Shown: positions 53,984 through 62,453, numbered from the stretch's first letter. The stretch: DNA of 64,000 bases from Rhodococcus sp. P-2 (GCF_016598535.1 NZ_CP066779.1:3594053-3658052); one strand, 5' to 3'. Program-made: numbers and translations. Notes: generated by a model from the sequence alone, not told the origin.

Positions 53984-55486
53984 ATGGTTAGCGTTCTCGA
54001 CCCGGTGACCCGTCACGCGGAAGCCACTCCGGACAATATTGCAATTCGCGGCACGGATAATCATTGGACATACCGGCAGCTTCACGACGCATCTCTGGCG
54101 TTCGCCGGCCGCATTCGCGACGAAGGGTTGAGCGTCGGCGACCGCGTTCTGCTCGCAGCGCCGTCGGTGCCGGAATTCATCGTGGCGTACATGGGAATTC
54201 AGGCCGCAGGTTGTGTCGTGGTACCGATCAACACGATGTCGGCGCAACCCGAAGTCGAGTACGTTCTCGACGACGCGGAGATTTCCCTCGCCATCGCGTG
54301 GCATCAACTCGGGTCCGCAGTCCAGGATGCAGGGAGTGCGCGCGGCGTCCGGGTGTGGACGCTCACCGAAGAATCGGCGAAGGCCGATCATGCACCCGCA
54401 ACTGTGGTCGACCGTGTGGCAGCAGACACCACGGCGATTCTCTACACCTCCGGCACCACCGGACGCCCGAAGGGTGCTCAGCTGACCGTCGGGAATTTGT
54501 TGTCCGCCGGTGAGATCGGCGCCGAGAGTAGCCGCGGAAACCCTTCGGACCGCACCGGAACCGGACTGCCGCTCTTCCACATCTTCGGCCAGGGCTCGGT
54601 CATGATGGCAACCTTCACCGGCGGCGGATCACTGTCCCTGCTCGCCCGGTTCGACCCCACCGCCATGCTCGATCTGGTGCGCCGGGACAAACTCACCGTC
54701 ATGGCCGGCGTCCCCACCATGTGGAATGCCATGCTGCACGCCGCCGCCGACGTGGACAGCTCCGACTTCGAGCAACTGCGGATCGCAATCTCCGGTGGCG
54801 CATCACTTCCCGGTGAAGTTGCTCGCGCCTTCGAAGCACGGTTCAACTGCACGATCCTCGAGGGCTACGGCCTGACCGAGACGAGCGCATTCGGAACTTT
54901 CAACAGCATCGACCGCGTTGCAAAGATCGGATACACCGGCCGCGCCGTACCGCGGACCGAGGTCGAGGTTCGTGATCACGACGGAAATGTCTGCGAGGCA
55001 GGCACAGTGGGCGAAGTATTCATCAAAGGACCGACGGTCATGAAGGGCTACTGGAAGCGCCCTGACGACACGGCCGCCGTCCTGTCCGACGACGGATGGT
55101 TCCGCACCGGAGACCTTGGCGAGACCGACGCCGACGGTGACCTTCGCATCGTCGACCGAGTCAAGGACCTCATCATCCGTGGTGGATACAACGTCTATCC
55201 AGGCGAGGTCGAAGAGGTGCTCTACCAGCATCCCGACATCATCGAGGCCGCGGTGATCGGCATACCCGACGACTACTACGGCGAGGAGGTCGCGGCAGTG
55301 GTGGCCGTGCGCCCAGGCTCCGAACTCGAGGCAGACGCCGTCACCTCGTGGGCTCGGGAACGTCTGTCCGCCTACAAGATTCCGCGGGTGGTCCAGTTCA
55401 TCGATGCCCTCCCGAAGGGTTCGACGGGGAAGATCCTCAAGCGATCGATCGACCGCACCGAACTCCTCGCCCAGAAGCAGAACTAA
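53984..55486 (+). CDS. fadD: Acyl-CoA synthetase (FadD-type, AMP-forming)
   Basis: A 500-residue ligase. ILYTSGTTGRPKGAQLT is the P-loop-like motif, EGYGLTETSAFGT and DLIIRGGYNVYPGEVEEVL the following signature regions, and Lys in PKGSTGKILKR the adenylation residue. It activates a carboxylic acid as acyl-CoA. Its GAAAGG ribosome site is clear. Control by TetR1 is suggested by site B. Chain-length preference cannot be read. Confidence 0.92.
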   Translation: MVSVLDPVTRHAEATPDNIAIRGTDNHWTYRQLHDASLAFAGRIRDEGLSVGDRVLLAAPSVPEFIVAYMGIQAAGCVVVPINTMSAQPEVEYVLDDAEISLAIAWHQLGSAVQDAGSARGVRVWTLTEESAKADHAPATVVDRVAADTTAILYTSGTTGRPKGAQLTVGNLLSAGEIGAESSRGNPSDRTGTGLPLFHIFGQGSVMMATFTGGGSLSLLARFDPTAMLDLVRRDKLTVMAGVPTMWNAMLHAAADVDSSDFEQLRIAISGGASLPGEVARAFEARFNCTILEGYGLTETSAFGTFNSIDRVAKIGYTGRAVPRTEVEVRDHDGNVCEAGTVGEVFIKGPTVMKGYWKRPDDTAAVLSDDGWFRTGDLGETDADGDLRIVDRVKDLIIRGGYNVYPGEVEEVLYQHPDIIEAAVIGIPDDYYGEEVAAVVAVRPGSELEADAVTSWARERLSAYKIPRVVQFIDALPKGSTGKILKRSIDRTELLAQKQN

Positions 55487-55488
55487 AA

Positions 55489-55528
55489 ACAGGTGAGCCC
55501 CGGCGATATTTCGCCGGGGCTCACCTGT
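55489..55528. terminator. Terminator hairpin after fadD
   Basis: A perfect 18-bp stem (55489-55506 with 55511-55528) with a TATT loop, 3 bp after the fadD stop. It could serve both strands. Confidence 0.85.
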
Positions 55529-55530
55529 TC

Positions 55531-55596
55531 ATACGCTCACAGAGCCGTGTACATGCGCTCAGAGAGCCCTGACCATTCGCTCAGAGAGCGTCGAAG
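55531..55596. repeat. Three tandem 22-bp imperfect repeats
   Basis: Three 22-bp units (55531-55552, 55553-55574, 55575-55596) share the core CGCTCAGAGAGC (the first unit has a C for G in it). On the minus strand the third unit codes for the end of the monooxygenase gene (DAL-stop). Because 22 is not a multiple of three, each unit supplies a stop in a different frame. Confidence 0.75.
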
Positions 55597-55868
55597 TACT
55601 CGATCTGCGGGGCGCCGGCGAGGAACGGCGCCATCGCCTTTCCTGCAGCCTGGAAATGCTCGGACGTTCCGTGTGCCTTGATGGCAGCGCCGTCCTGGTA
55701 CAGCTCCATGAACTTGTAGGAATTCGTATCCGTCTTCGAGCGGATCAGTTGATACAGAATTGTTCCGGGCTCTTCTGTGCGCACCTTCTCGGCGAGTTCG
55801 GCGATTACGGCTTCGAACTGCTCGCCGCTTCCGTCCTTGACGGTGATATCCGCGATGACAGCAATCAT
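55581..55868 (-). CDS. Antibiotic biosynthesis monooxygenase (ABM)-fold protein
   Basis: A 95-residue dimeric alpha/beta-barrel protein. MIAVIADITVKDGSGEQFEAVIAELAEKVRTEEPGTILYQLIRS and the later KFMELYQDGAAIKAHGTSEHF are typical of the ABM/YgiN family. The small monooxygenase family includes quinone-modifying and haem-degrading members. The last codons lie in a tandem repeat. It is convergent with fadD and downstream of the HAD gene. Confidence 0.83.
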   Translation of the reverse strand: MIAVIADITVKDGSGEQFEAVIAELAEKVRTEEPGTILYQLIRSKTDTNSYKFMELYQDGAAIKAHGTSEHFQAAGKAMAPFLAGAPQIEYFDAL

Positions 55869-55943
55869 TCATTCCTCCAAAAGTGTTCCGGCAATATCCG
55901 AGTGTTCCAGCAGTGTCCACGTGTTACCGAGGAACCTACAGTT

Positions 55944-56576
55944 TCACCGCGTGGGCAGTAGTCCGAACGTCGATTCCAATTGTCTGCGAGTGCTTTCCGC
56001 ATCAGCGTGAAGAATGCCGGCGATCCCCAACCGCGCCGCACCGTCGAGGTTCTGTTGCAGATCGTCGATCATCACGGCGTCGTCTGGCGCGACGCCCAGA
56101 CGCTCACACGCAATGGTGTAGATCTGACGAGAAGGCTTACGAATCCCAACTTCCGAGGAGATCACCACCTCATCGGCCAACTCCTCGAGGACAAATCCCG
56201 CATAACAATCACGCCCGAAAGCATTCGACACGAGCGCAACAGGGTGTCCCGCCGCCCGAACATCTGCGAGCAGACGCACCATCTCCTCGTCTCGAATCAG
56301 CCCGGCCTGCATCCGGTCCACCAATCCGGCGCTGTCGACGACGGCGCCGTGTGCTCGTAGCCGTTCCCCGAATCCGACCTCGAAGGCCTCCTGGTCGATC
56401 TTTCCGGATTCGTGATCGGAGAGCAGCTTCTTCGAGACGTCGTCGCGGGAAATCAGGGTCAACGGAAGTCGTGGGTCGCCGCCGAGCGAGGCCCCGAAGT
56501 CTTCGAAGGCCTGCAGAACACTGGAGGTGAGGACTCCACCGAAATCGACGAGCACTGCCGTACGCGTGGGTGTCAT
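55944..56576 (-). CDS. HAD-superfamily hydrolase (epoxide hydrolase N-terminal-like)
   Basis: A 210-residue HAD-IA protein. VLVDFGGVLTSS is motif I, VALVSNAFG motif II, and EVGIRKPS with VMIDDLQQN motifs III and IV. This pattern matches the HAD-type phosphatase found at the N-terminus of soluble epoxide hydrolases. Function here is unknown. The ATG at 56576 directly follows GGAGGA, so spacing is unusually short. Operator site C lies just upstream, suggesting TetR control. Confidence 0.85.
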   Translation of the reverse strand: MTPTRTAVLVDFGGVLTSSVLQAFEDFGASLGGDPRLPLTLISRDDVSKKLLSDHESGKIDQEAFEVGFGERLRAHGAVVDSAGLVDRMQAGLIRDEEMVRLLADVRAAGHPVALVSNAFGRDCYAGFVLEELADEVVISSEVGIRKPSRQIYTIACERLGVAPDDAVMIDDLQQNLDGAARLGIAGILHADAESTRRQLESTFGLLPTR

Positions 56577-56596
56577 TCCTCCATCAGACACCAGAC

Positions 56597-56618
56597 ATGA
56601 ACCCGGCGTCAACATCAA
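56597..56618. promoter_or_regulatory. TetR-type operator, site C (upstream of the HAD gene)
   Basis: ATGAACCCGGCGTCAACATC (then AA) matches site A/B at about 13 of the first 15 positions and shares GTCAACATC with site B. It lies 20 bp before the HAD start and slightly overlaps the end of the TetR2 gene. Confidence 0.6.
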
Positions 56619-57289
56619 TTTTGTTGCAGCGAGAATTGCAAAGTGTTGATCCACAACCGGTTGACCGTATCGAGCAGACCGTCGAAGGTAACTCCAGCCG
56701 CGCCGTCCTCGCCGCCGCGGGATACGAAGTACCCGAACGCAAGTCGACTGATCATCCCGGAGAGCGCCCGAGACGTCAGGAGCGGATCGAGATTCGCGTC
56801 CGCCAGACCCGCTTTCTGCAGCTTCTCGATACTGCGCGCGTTGCGTCGAACAAACGCGTCAGCGCGCTCGAGGCGCAGAACCCGGAACTCCGGATCGATG
56901 CTTGCGACCTGCTCGAGCAGTCCCATCAGCTTCGCGTTCCGTCGGTACGCCTCGAGGTATGCGCGGTTACTCGCCGCGATGACGTCAGCGGGATCGGCGC
57001 CTTTCGGAGTGTGCGGCATTCCCGGATGCATCATGTCTTCTCGCGCCAGCTCCATCACTGCTGCGAAGATCTCTTCCTTGCTCGCGAAGTAGGTGTAGAA
57101 GGTGCCGGCCGAGCACTGGGCCTCCACCGTGATGTCGATCAGACGCGAGTCCAGATAACCGGTCCGCTCGAAGACGGTGCGAGCTGCATCGATCAACGAT
57201 CGACGCGTACGCAAACCACGCTGAGTGGAGGGAAGTTCCCGTGACACTGTCGACGAAGCATCTTCGGAGCCTGTGCGTGCTGCAGCCAT
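56615..57289 (-). CDS. TetR family regulator, paralogue of TetR1 (TetR2)
   Basis: A 224-residue protein. The HTH (RTRRSLIDAARTVFERTGYLDSRLIDITVEAQCSAGTFYTYFASKEEIFAAVMELAREDMMHPGM) and the ligand domain (SNRAYLEAYRRNAKLMGLLEQVASIDPEFR) are very similar to TetR1. The start at 57289 is chosen because upstream codons are non-conserved. It lies between the HAD and MHS carrier genes on the same strand. Confidence 0.88.
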   Translation of the reverse strand: MAAARTGSEDASSTVSRELPSTQRGLRTRRSLIDAARTVFERTGYLDSRLIDITVEAQCSAGTFYTYFASKEEIFAAVMELAREDMMHPGMPHTPKGADPADVIAASNRAYLEAYRRNAKLMGLLEQVASIDPEFRVLRLERADAFVRRNARSIEKLQKAGLADANLDPLLTSRALSGMISRLAFGYFVSRGGEDGAAGVTFDGLLDTVNRLWINTLQFSLQQN

Positions 57290-57304
57290 GCTCCAGTTAT
57301 ACGT

Positions 57305-57341
57305 CAGACGCCCGCCACCGGTGACCGGTAGCGGGCGTCTG
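57305..57341 (-). terminator. Terminator hairpin after the MHS carrier
   Basis: A perfect 11-bp stem (57305-57315 with 57331-57341), with an ACCGGT repeat in the loop. It lies 17 bp after the stop of the minus-strand MFS gene and before TetR2. Confidence 0.75.
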
Positions 57342-57357
57342 TTCGAAACCGAAGGTA

Positions 57358-58749
57358 CTACTTGGCGTAGAGATGCGCGCCGGGAATGGCGTTCGGATCG
57401 TCCCGAACTTCCTTCGGGTTGGTCTCTTTCAGTACCCAGGCGCTGAAGAAGGTCACCAAACCCATGAGTGCTACGAACACGGCAACCCACGTCGTGGTTC
57501 CGGTCTTCGCGATAAGCGCGGTCATGATGAACGGGGTTCCACCACTGACCGTGATCGCGGCCAACTGGTAGGCCAACGATGCTGCCGAGTAACGCACGTT
57601 GGGTGCGAACAGCTCACCCATGTATGCCGCGATCGGCCCGTAGGTCATCGACTGGAACACGCTGCCGACCGTGACTGCGATGAAGAACAGCGGCAGGGAC
57701 TTGGTGTTGATCAACCAGAAATACGGGAATGCCCACACCACGATCGCCGCGGCGCCGATCAGGATCATCGGACGACGACCGATCTTGTCCGACATCTTCC
57801 CGGACCACAGCACCACGCCGACTGTCAGCAACGCACTCAGGAGCGAGATGATGAGCAGTGAGTTCCGCTTCAACCCCAGTTCGGTTGTGCCGTAGCTGAG
57901 CACACCGGCGATACTGATGTAGAACAGCGCATTGGTGGCGGCCAGAAGTCCGCAACCGAGCAGAATCTTGCGCCAGTGATCCTTGAGCGCCTGAGCCAGT
58001 GGAGCCTGAACGACGACATCCTTCTGATTCTTCTTTGCATCTTCCTGCAGCTCGAGGAACTCCGGCGTGTCCTCGACCTTCGTCTGGATGTACAGAACCA
58101 CCGGGAAGAGCAGCGCGCTGGCGAAGAACGGAACCCGCCAACCCCAGCTCAGGAATGCTTCGTTGGAAATGGTCGCGGTCGCGACGAGGAAGACCAAGTT
58201 GCCCAGCACTACACCGAACGACACACCCATCTGACCGAAAGTGCCTGAGAATCCACGCTTCTTGGGACTCGCGGATTCAGTGAGGAGAAGGACGATTCCG
58301 CCCCACTGGCCACCGCAGGCGAGGCCTTGGATGAATCGCAGTGTCACCAGAAGAATCGGAGCGACGACGCCGATTGCCGAAGCACTCGGAATCGCGCCGA
58401 TCAGGAACGTCGCGACAGCCATCAGCAACAGGCAGGTGACGACGGCGGGCTTGCGTCCGTACTTGTCGCCGAAGTGTCCGGCGACCAAACCACCGATGGG
58501 ACGGGCCACGAAGCCGGCCCAGAACGTACTGAACGAGAGCAGTGTGCCCATCAGTGCGGATGAATCGGGGAAGAACACATGCGGAAAGACCAGTGCCGCA
58601 GCCGTTCCGTACAAGAAGAAGTCGTACCACTCGATGGAACTGCCGAGCAGTCCCGCGCCGAGAAGTTTGCGGTGCGCCTTCTTCTTCTTCCGTTCCTGAT
58701 CGGACAGGCCCCCTGCCTGCGTGCTCGAATCCACTGCCGATCTCGTCAT
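57358..58749 (-). CDS. MFS carrier of the MHS family (metabolite:H+ symporter)
   Basis: A 463-residue carrier with 12 helices. GSSIEWYDFFLYGTAAAL is the MHS helix-1 signature (ShiA/ProP/KgtP type), GHFGDKYGRKPAVV and SGKMSDKIGRRPMI the two loop motifs. Substrates of this family are dicarboxylates, hydroxy acids, betaines and shikimate. Operator site D is 68 bp upstream. It may import the substrate of the acyl-CoA operon. Confidence 0.88.
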   Translation of the reverse strand: MTRSAVDSSTQAGGLSDQERKKKKAHRKLLGAGLLGSSIEWYDFFLYGTAAALVFPHVFFPDSSALMGTLLSFSTFWAGFVARPIGGLVAGHFGDKYGRKPAVVTCLLLMAVATFLIGAIPSASAIGVVAPILLVTLRFIQGLACGGQWGGIVLLLTESASPKKRGFSGTFGQMGVSFGVVLGNLVFLVATATISNEAFLSWGWRVPFFASALLFPVVLYIQTKVEDTPEFLELQEDAKKNQKDVVVQAPLAQALKDHWRKILLGCGLLAATNALFYISIAGVLSYGTTELGLKRNSLLIISLLSALLTVGVVLWSGKMSDKIGRRPMILIGAAAIVVWAFPYFWLINTKSLPLFFIAVTVGSVFQSMTYGPIAAYMGELFAPNVRYSAASLAYQLAAITVSGGTPFIMTALIAKTGTTTWVAVFVALMGLVTFFSAWVLKETNPKEVRDDPNAIPGAHLYAK

Positions 58750-58816
58750 GGGTTACTCCTCGATGGGTCGGACGCTCGTCGCGCCGGGAGTTGAGAAGTG
58801 AAACCGGAGCCAGAAG

Positions 58817-58838
58817 TAGAAACTGACACCAACTTCAA
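58817..58838. promoter_or_regulatory. TetR-type operator, site D (upstream of the MHS carrier)
   Basis: On the minus strand TTGAAGTTGGTGTCAGTTTC (then TA) matches site A at 16 of the first 20 positions. It lies 68 bp before the MHS carrier start. Confidence 0.55.
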
Positions 58839-58949
58839 CTCTGTGGCGTTGCGATCAGTCTGCGATACAAAAAGAGTGATGTCAATCACTGAAATGCATT
58901 GCCGCATAAGGGACTAAATCCCCTATCGATGCTCGCCGATCACCACGAC

Positions 58950-58985
58950 GAATGGCCGGCTCACCCTGTCGGCGGCCGGCAATTC
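58950..58985 (-). terminator. Candidate terminator of the qsd operon
   Basis: GAATGGCCGGC and GCCGGCAATTC form an imperfect stem (10 of 11) over a 14-base loop. It lies 16 bp beyond the stop of the qsdC-like ligase gene. There is no strong T-run. Confidence 0.4.
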
Positions 58986-59000
58986 GTTTGTCAGGTGGAT

Positions 59001-60656
59001 CTAGCTCGGTACCCGCAGTTCGCGACGGAGAATCTTTCCGCTCACGGTCTTGGGCAGGTCGTTCATGATCTCGACGATGCGCGGATACTTGTATGCTGCA
59101 AGTCTTTCCTTGCAGAACTCGACCAGATCCTCGGTGGTCGCTTCGGATCCTTCCTTGAACGACACGAAGGCCTTCACGGTTTCACCGCGGTACGGATCCA
59201 TGACACCGACGACGGCGGCTTCCCGCACGGCAGGGTGTTCGTAGAGAACATCTTCCACTTCGCGCGGCCACACCTTGAAGCCCGAGGCATTGATCTGATC
59301 CTTCATCCGGTCGACGACGTAAAACCAACCGTCACTGTCCATGAATCCGATGTCGCCGGTGTGAAAACGACCGCCTGGCATGGCATGTGCAGTTTCCTCC
59401 GGCTTGTTCCAGTAACCGAGCGCGACCTGCGGACCGGAGACCACGATCTCGCCGTACTCGCCGATCGATACCGGCTTGTCGTTCTCGTCCACTATCTCGG
59501 CGTACGTGTTCGATACCGGAACACCGACGGCAACGGCGCCCGACGACGGATCCACCGGCGCTTCACGCGAATTCGGTACCACGATTGCCGGGCTGTTCGT
59601 CTCGGTCAGCCCGTAGCCGTTGTGAATGTAGTGACCGAACTTCGCCCGGAACGCTTCCAACGCCGCGTGCGGGATCGGCGCGCCACCTGAATACACCGAC
59701 TCGAGACTGCTCAGCGATTCCTTCGAGACTGCCGCGCTGTCCGTCCACGCGATGAATACGGTGATCGCACCGATGATCGCGGTGGCCCGATGTTCCGAAA
59801 TCGATTCCGCTGCAACAATGGGGTGGAATCGGCAGGTCAGAATCGTGGGCGCGCCGGCCAGGAGTGGAGCCGCGACGTGCCCGATCAACCCGGTGATATG
59901 GAACAGTGGCGCCACCGCGAACATCGCGCCGCCGGGGCGCAACCCCAACCAGTCCCGATAGATCTGTGCTGCGAACACGACATTTGCGTGTGTGTTCATC
60001 GACCCCTTCGGCGGGCCGGTTGTCCCTGACGTATAGGGAAGGTAGGCAAGGTCTTCCGGGGACAGATCGACCTTCTCGGGCTTCTGCCCTCGATGAGCCT
60101 CGATCAATTCCAGTAGATCCGGAAATCCATCATGACGAATCCTGGACGCCGAACCGAAGATTCGTTCATCGTCGCGCGACTGGAAATCCAGTTCCGACGT
60201 GGTGACGACCCGTCTCACTGCGGTGCCCTCGGACGCAGTCGCCACGGTCTCGGCCGAGGACTCGAGACAGATGACTGCTACCGCGCCGCTGTCGGCGAAT
60301 ACGGTGGCCAGCTCACGGTCCCGGTACATCGGATTGACCGGAACCACGACGGCGCCGCGCTTCCAGACCGCGACCGTCGCGATCACGAACTGCGGAACAT
60401 TCTGCAGGACAAAGGAAACTCTGTCACCGAAACCGATTCTGTCCTCGGCGAGGGCTACGGCAAGCGCGTCCGACATCTCGTCGAGCTCGGCAAAGCTGAC
60501 GGTCCTGTCGAAGTACCTGATGATCGGGGCGTCGCGATCGCGATCCAGCGACGCACGGAACATCGTCAGGGCATCGGCATGCTCGATGTCCACGTTCGGC
60601 GGAGTGTCAGCGTCGTAGTTGGCGAGCCAAGGCTTGCTCTCGTACACGTTGGTCAT
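59001..60656 (-). CDS. qsdC: Acyl-CoA ligase of the qsd operon
   Basis: A 551-residue AMP-forming ligase. LPYTSGTTGPPKGSMNTHANV is the AMP-binding motif, NGYGLTETNSPAIV and DQINASGFKVWPREVEDVLYEHP the following motifs, and the Lys of KTVSGKILRREL the adenylation residue. It is 3 bp after the lactonase gene on the same strand, so both come from one transcript. The free hydroxy acid from the lactone is its likely substrate, giving hydroxyacyl-CoA. The name qsdC follows my recollection of the R. erythropolis qsd operon. Confidence 0.85.
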   Translation of the reverse strand: MTNVYESKPWLANYDADTPPNVDIEHADALTMFRASLDRDRDAPIIRYFDRTVSFAELDEMSDALAVALAEDRIGFGDRVSFVLQNVPQFVIATVAVWKRGAVVVPVNPMYRDRELATVFADSGAVAVICLESSAETVATASEGTAVRRVVTTSELDFQSRDDERIFGSASRIRHDGFPDLLELIEAHRGQKPEKVDLSPEDLAYLPYTSGTTGPPKGSMNTHANVVFAAQIYRDWLGLRPGGAMFAVAPLFHITGLIGHVAAPLLAGAPTILTCRFHPIVAAESISEHRATAIIGAITVFIAWTDSAAVSKESLSSLESVYSGGAPIPHAALEAFRAKFGHYIHNGYGLTETNSPAIVVPNSREAPVDPSSGAVAVGVPVSNTYAEIVDENDKPVSIGEYGEIVVSGPQVALGYWNKPEETAHAMPGGRFHTGDIGFMDSDGWFYVVDRMKDQINASGFKVWPREVEDVLYEHPAVREAAVVGVMDPYRGETVKAFVSFKEGSEATTEDLVEFCKERLAAYKYPRIVEIMNDLPKTVSGKILRRELRVPS

Positions 60657-60659
60657 AGC

Positions 60660-61631
60660 TCAGCTCTCGAAGTACCGACGTGGGTTGTCCACCAGCATGG
60701 TGTTGATCTGATCCTCGGTGACGCCACGTTCGAGCAGCGTGGGGATGACGTCATCGCTGATGTGGGTGTAGTGCCAGTTCGGGAGTGCCACCTCGCGTGC
60801 CGCACTGGGGAAGTAGTCGATGAAACACGACGCATCGTGAGCCAAGACCATCTTCTCCGCGTAACCACGACGAGCCATCTCCACGACGGTGTTGACGCGA
60901 TCCTCGAACGACAGGAACGGTTCGAGACCGAAACGGTCCATCCCCAGTAGCGAACCGGCATCGGCCAGCGCACACAGGTAGTCGAGATCGGTGGTGTCGC
61001 CGGAGTGACCGATGACCACCTTGGTCAGATCCGCACCCTCTTCGGCCAGAACCTTCTGCGCGACCAGCCCGGATTCAGTGTGCGGATTGGTGTGCACGGT
61101 GATCGGCACTCCCGTTTCCACCTGCGACTGTCCGACCGCGCGCATGACCCGCTCGACGCCGGGGGTAAGCCCCGGCTCCTCGATGGCGCACTTCAGGAAG
61201 GATGCTCGGACACCGGTTCCGGCGATTCCTTCCCTGATGTCCTTGACGAACAGTTCGACCATCGGCTCGGGGCCGTCGAACAGCAATCCCGGTCCGGTGT
61301 AATGGAATTGGAAGGGAATGTCGTTGTAGGTGTAGATGCCGGTCGCAACGATGATGTTGAGATCGACCTGCTCGTTGATCCGGACGATTCTCGGAATGTA
61401 CCGGCCGAGGCCGATCACCGTGGGATCGACGATCGTGCTGATTCCGCGGGACTTCACCTCGGTCAGCTTTGCTACTGCGTCCGCTACCCGTACTTCCTCG
61501 TCCCAGGGTTCGGGGTAGTCGGGGTAGTTCTGACGAATCTCCTCACCCAGAACGAAGACATGCTCGTGCATCAACACCTTTCCCAGATCGGCTGTGTCCA
61601 CCGGCCCACGAACGGTTTGTACTGAACTCAT
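60660..61631 (-). CDS. qsdA: Phosphotriesterase-like lactonase QsdA (quorum-quenching)
   Basis: A 323-residue amidohydrolase-superfamily enzyme. Metal ligands are all visible: His22 and His24 (HEH), the bridging Lys147 (FLKCAIEE), His180 (VHT), His209 (IGHSGD) and Asp266 (AHDASC). The pattern matches the phosphotriesterase-like lactonases, including the R. erythropolis enzyme known as AhlA or QsdA, which opens N-acyl homoserine lactones and gamma-lactones. It gives hydroxy acids that the adjacent ligase can activate. It is divergent from qsdR across an inverted repeat, typical of this locus. Confidence 0.92.
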   Translation of the reverse strand: MSSVQTVRGPVDTADLGKVLMHEHVFVLGEEIRQNYPDYPEPWDEEVRVADAVAKLTEVKSRGISTIVDPTVIGLGRYIPRIVRINEQVDLNIIVATGIYTYNDIPFQFHYTGPGLLFDGPEPMVELFVKDIREGIAGTGVRASFLKCAIEEPGLTPGVERVMRAVGQSQVETGVPITVHTNPHTESGLVAQKVLAEEGADLTKVVIGHSGDTTDLDYLCALADAGSLLGMDRFGLEPFLSFEDRVNTVVEMARRGYAEKMVLAHDASCFIDYFPSAAREVALPNWHYTHISDDVIPTLLERGVTEDQINTMLVDNPRRYFES

Positions 61632-61667
61632 CGATCGAACCCCTGACTGTGATCGCCATCACTAACA

Positions 61668-61692
61668 TGAGACAATGAGCTAGTGTGTCTCA
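61668..61692. promoter_or_regulatory. Putative QsdR operator
   Basis: TGAGACA (61668-61674) and TGTCTCA (61686-61692) form a perfect 7-bp inverted repeat with an 11-bp spacer in the divergent qsdA/qsdR region, 36 bp before the qsdA start. The spacing puts the half-sites on the same DNA face, as for TetR dimers. Confidence 0.65.
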
Positions 61693-61790
61693 CGTCGCTT
61701 GGTTCGTCAATAGGCTCGGATCCACCCGAGGCCCACCTCTGTTCGACCGCCGAAATTGTGCAGTACCGGACAACCGGAGAGAATGTCCCG

Positions 61791-62351
61791 ATGCCTACCG
61801 ACCTCGAACGCCGACGCGCGATCGACACCGCCGCGAGCATGTACCTCGCGGAGGAACCACTCGACATGTCACTGCTCGCCGAACGTCTCGGAGTAGGCCG
61901 CGCGACGCTCTACCGCTGGGTCGGCAACCGCGACGAACTGCTCGGAACAGTGCTGGCCGAGGCCACCGAACGGACATACCGGAAGGCGATGTCGCAGGCG
62001 TCGGGGCAAGGTCCGGAGTACATCCTCGACGTCTTCGGTCGCGTCATGAGATCGGTGGAATCGTCGACCGAACTGCGAGCGCTGACCAAACGTGAACCGA
62101 TGGTGTTCATCAAACTTGCGATGATGCCCGGTTCCATCGAATCGATATCCGCCTCCATCACCGCCGAAATCCTGCAATCCCAGGTCGACGCCGGCCAGCT
62201 GACGATCACGCTTTCGCCGCAAGTGCTGGGCGAAGCTCTCGTTCGCATCTGCGACGTACACCTCTATGCGCCTCTACTCGGGCGGGAAAAAGCGGAGATC
62301 GAGACGGCCCTCGACCTGATCGCTCTGCTCCTCGGCGTCACCCGCAACTGA
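61791..62351 (+). CDS. qsdR: TetR family repressor QsdR
   Basis: A 186-residue protein. The HTH is LDMSLLAERLGVGRATLYRWVGNRDELLGTVLAEA (about residues 22-57), followed by a compact helical domain. It is divergent from qsdA, which identifies it as the repressor of the qsd operon, released by the lactone ring of AHLs. The ATG at 61791 with an upstream GGAGAG-like site is preferred to the ATG of the longer frame (61683), which overlaps the operator. Confidence 0.85.
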   Translation: MPTDLERRRAIDTAASMYLAEEPLDMSLLAERLGVGRATLYRWVGNRDELLGTVLAEATERTYRKAMSQASGQGPEYILDVFGRVMRSVESSTELRALTKREPMVFIKLAMMPGSIESISASITAEILQSQVDAGQLTITLSPQVLGEALVRICDVHLYAPLLGREKAEIETALDLIALLLGVTRN

Positions 62352-62453
62352 CGGCATCGACCGCGTGAGCTCTGCTGCGACACACCGTCAACCCGAGTCC
62401 TCAGACGTCTGACGAGTTGCTACCCTGTCGGTACCCCCAATGAGAGGCAAACC

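Noticed and set aside
53879-54580. N-terminal extension of TetR1 upstream of 53878
   Set aside because: It is antisense to fadD and would cover operator site B; TetR proteins start just before the HTH.
55531-55596. Tandem repeats as a CRISPR array
   Set aside because: Repeats are directly adjacent without spacers, only three units, and overlap a gene end.
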